Assembly: GCF_900105145.1 (NCBI RefSeq)
Contig: NZ_LT629752.1
Coordinates: 1,212,001-1,276,000 of the forward strand
Length of the DNA: 64,000 bases
Source: Polaribacter sp. KT25b
Lineage (GTDB): Bacteria > Bacteroidota > Bacteroidia > Flavobacteriales > Flavobacteriaceae
Direction of reading: 5' to 3'
This document shows, one piece after another, positions 62,958 through 64,000 of this stretch. Below the pieces are notes generated by a model. The model saw only the letters and a program-made list of their open reading frames with translations. It made no database searches and was not told where the DNA came from. Each line of letters starts with the position of its first letter. Position 1 is the first letter of the stretch. Position numbers and translations under genes: made by a program.

Positions 62958-64000
62958 TTAATTTTTGATTAATTTTTTAGTAATAAATTGTTTTCCAGAG
63001 TTAATTTTTAGCAAATAAACGCCTTTAGATAAATTTGAGATATCAATATTGTTTTTACTTTTCGTAACTTCTGTAGATTGTATCAATTTTCCTAAAACAT
63101 TGTATACGCTTATAATTGCATCTTCTGTAACACTAAAGTAAACATTATTTCCGTTTGCTGGGTTTGGAAACATTTTAAAAGATTGAAAAACATTGGTTTG
63201 TGTGCTTAAAGTAGAAGTATGACTCCCAATACCATCATAGGTTATATCTAAAGCATCCCATTCACTTAAAGTAAAAGTGCTGTTTGGTACAGAAATATTA
63301 CTTTTCCTTCTATATGTTTTATCTTTAATATGGTCACTAGAATTTCCTTCTTCACCAATAATATCAATTAAAACACCATTTTTAAATAAACCAACAGGAT
63401 CATTTCCATTAAAATTAAATGGTGAGCCAAAATTGTTAGTGTCATTATTAGGTGGGCCAACTAAATCTCTTTCTGCTAAGAGAATTTCATTGCTAGCATC
63501 GGCATGCGTAATTACAAAAACATCATTAGGTATAATGCTTGTTACATCTCCAGTATCTAATTTAAAATCATTTACCCAAGAACCTCCATTAGATTGCTTT
63601 TGTATACTGTAACCCGCTAAACTAATTGTAGCACTCGATAAGTTTACAATTTCTATTACTTTATTGTTACCACCAGCAGCAGTATTAGGTTCTACATATT
63701 CAGAAATAAATAATTCTGTAACACCATTAGAGCTACCGTCTGTTGTTGTTGTATTAACTGTTGCACTTTTAGAAGACTTATTATTGTCTATATCTTTTGC
63801 TAAAACCTCTACAGCATAAGTGGTAGAAGTGTTTAATCCTGTAACAGTATAAAAAAGATCTGTTGTAGAAGCAATTAAGTTTCCATCTATATAAACCTCA
63901 TATCCCGCAACTGCATTATTATCTGTAGAAGCAGACCAACTTACTTTAAAAGAAGAGTCAGAAGTATTACTAATAACTATGTTTGTTGGAGTAGTAGGAG
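62958..64000 (-). CDS. Secreted FN3/lamin-tail/T9SS protein (5' truncated by window edge)
   Basis: Paralogue of the gene at 60809, open from the right edge to the stop at 62958. About 347 residues are visible: an FN3 domain (PTNIVISNTSDSSFKVSWSA, YTVTGLNTSTTYAVEVLAKD), a lamin-tail domain (FISEYVEPNTAAGG, NFNGNDPVGLFKNGVLIDII, SEWDALDITYDGIG) and a type A sorting signal (MFPNPANGNNVYF ... LKINSGKQFITKKLIKN). The N-terminal nuclease or other catalytic domain lies outside the window. Note that the ATG at 63173 is internal. Confidence 0.9.
   Translation of the reverse strand, partial: PTTPTNIVISNTSDSSFKVSWSASTDNNAVAGYEVYIDGNLIASTTDLFYTVTGLNTSTTYAVEVLAKDIDNNKSSKSATVNTTTTDGSSNGVTELFISEYVEPNTAAGGNNKVIEIVNLSSATISLAGYSIQKQSNGGSWVNDFKLDTGDVTSIIPNDVFVITHADASNEILLAERDLVGPPNNDTNNFGSPFNFNGNDPVGLFKNGVLIDIIGEEGNSSDHIKDKTYRRKSNISVPNSTFTLSEWDALDITYDGIGSHTSTLSTQTNVFQSFKMFPNPANGNNVYFSVTEDAIISVYNVLGKLIQSTEVTKSKNNIDISNLSKGVYLLKINSGKQFITKKLIKN

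Overview
The window is AT-rich (roughly 30% GC by eye) and reads as the chromosome of a marine-type Flavobacteriaceae bacterium (Bacteroidota), most like Polaribacter or Tenacibaculum. The evidence is secreted proteins with type IX secretion C-terminal signals (types A and B), a NusB of the long Bacteroidota form, DUF3276/PUR-alpha, DUF5916 and DUF1573 proteins, -7 promoter elements of the form TAnnTTTG, and weak or absent Shine-Dalgarno sequences. No phage, plasmid, insertion sequence or CRISPR array is visible. The genus assignment is inference.

Layout. 1-2.9 kb: a PLP enzyme cut by the left edge, a lipid A acyltransferase, a rhomboid protease and tRNA-Gly(TCC). 3-6.1 kb: an ECF sigma factor, a membrane anti-sigma candidate and a Spy-like periplasmic protein in one minus-strand operon, plus a conserved 483-aa protein of unknown role. 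6.1-10.3 kb: an MBL hydrolase, then a compact four-gene cytosolic module: coiled-coil protein, helical 'DMVSGMLTA' domain protein, Rab-like small GTPase and hybrid histidine kinase. This is the best candidate for an undescribed system. 10.3-17.8 kb: a minus-strand run with a BatA-like protein, a dihydroorotase homologue lacking its first zinc-binding histidines, a Tic20-like protein, a serine hydrolase, DUF4291, a broken TIGR02757 gene, a lipoprotein and a LolD-type ATPase. 17.9-27 kb: DUF5916 protein, sucC, an alpha/beta-hydrolase remnant, proC, cysK, uvrB. 27-36.2 kb: a giant type IX-secreted repeat protein, an ABC transporter, a PaaI-type thioesterase with isochorismate synthase (menaquinone branch), and DUF3276. 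36.3-47.7 kb: ABC exporter; nusB-DUF1573-yajC; YbbR-like-coaE; a two-component pair; Sua5; glycosyltransferase; HsdR_N-like protein; holA-DUF1569. 47.8-64 kb: two paralogous membrane sensors, an acyl-CoA synthetase, a pentapeptide-repeat protein, an AraC regulator, a head-GIN protein, a Flavobacteriia-type intergenic palindromic repeat, ThrE exporter, purL, and two tandem secreted proteins with FN3, lamin-tail and type IX sorting domains, the last cut by the right edge.

Regulatory architecture is unusually readable. Most gene ends carry perfect hairpin terminators. Several genes have a TAnnTTTG element only 4-5 nt before the start codon, which predicts leaderless mRNAs, and about seven genes appear to start with TTG. 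Two genes in this window (TIGR02757 and an alpha/beta hydrolase) are decayed.
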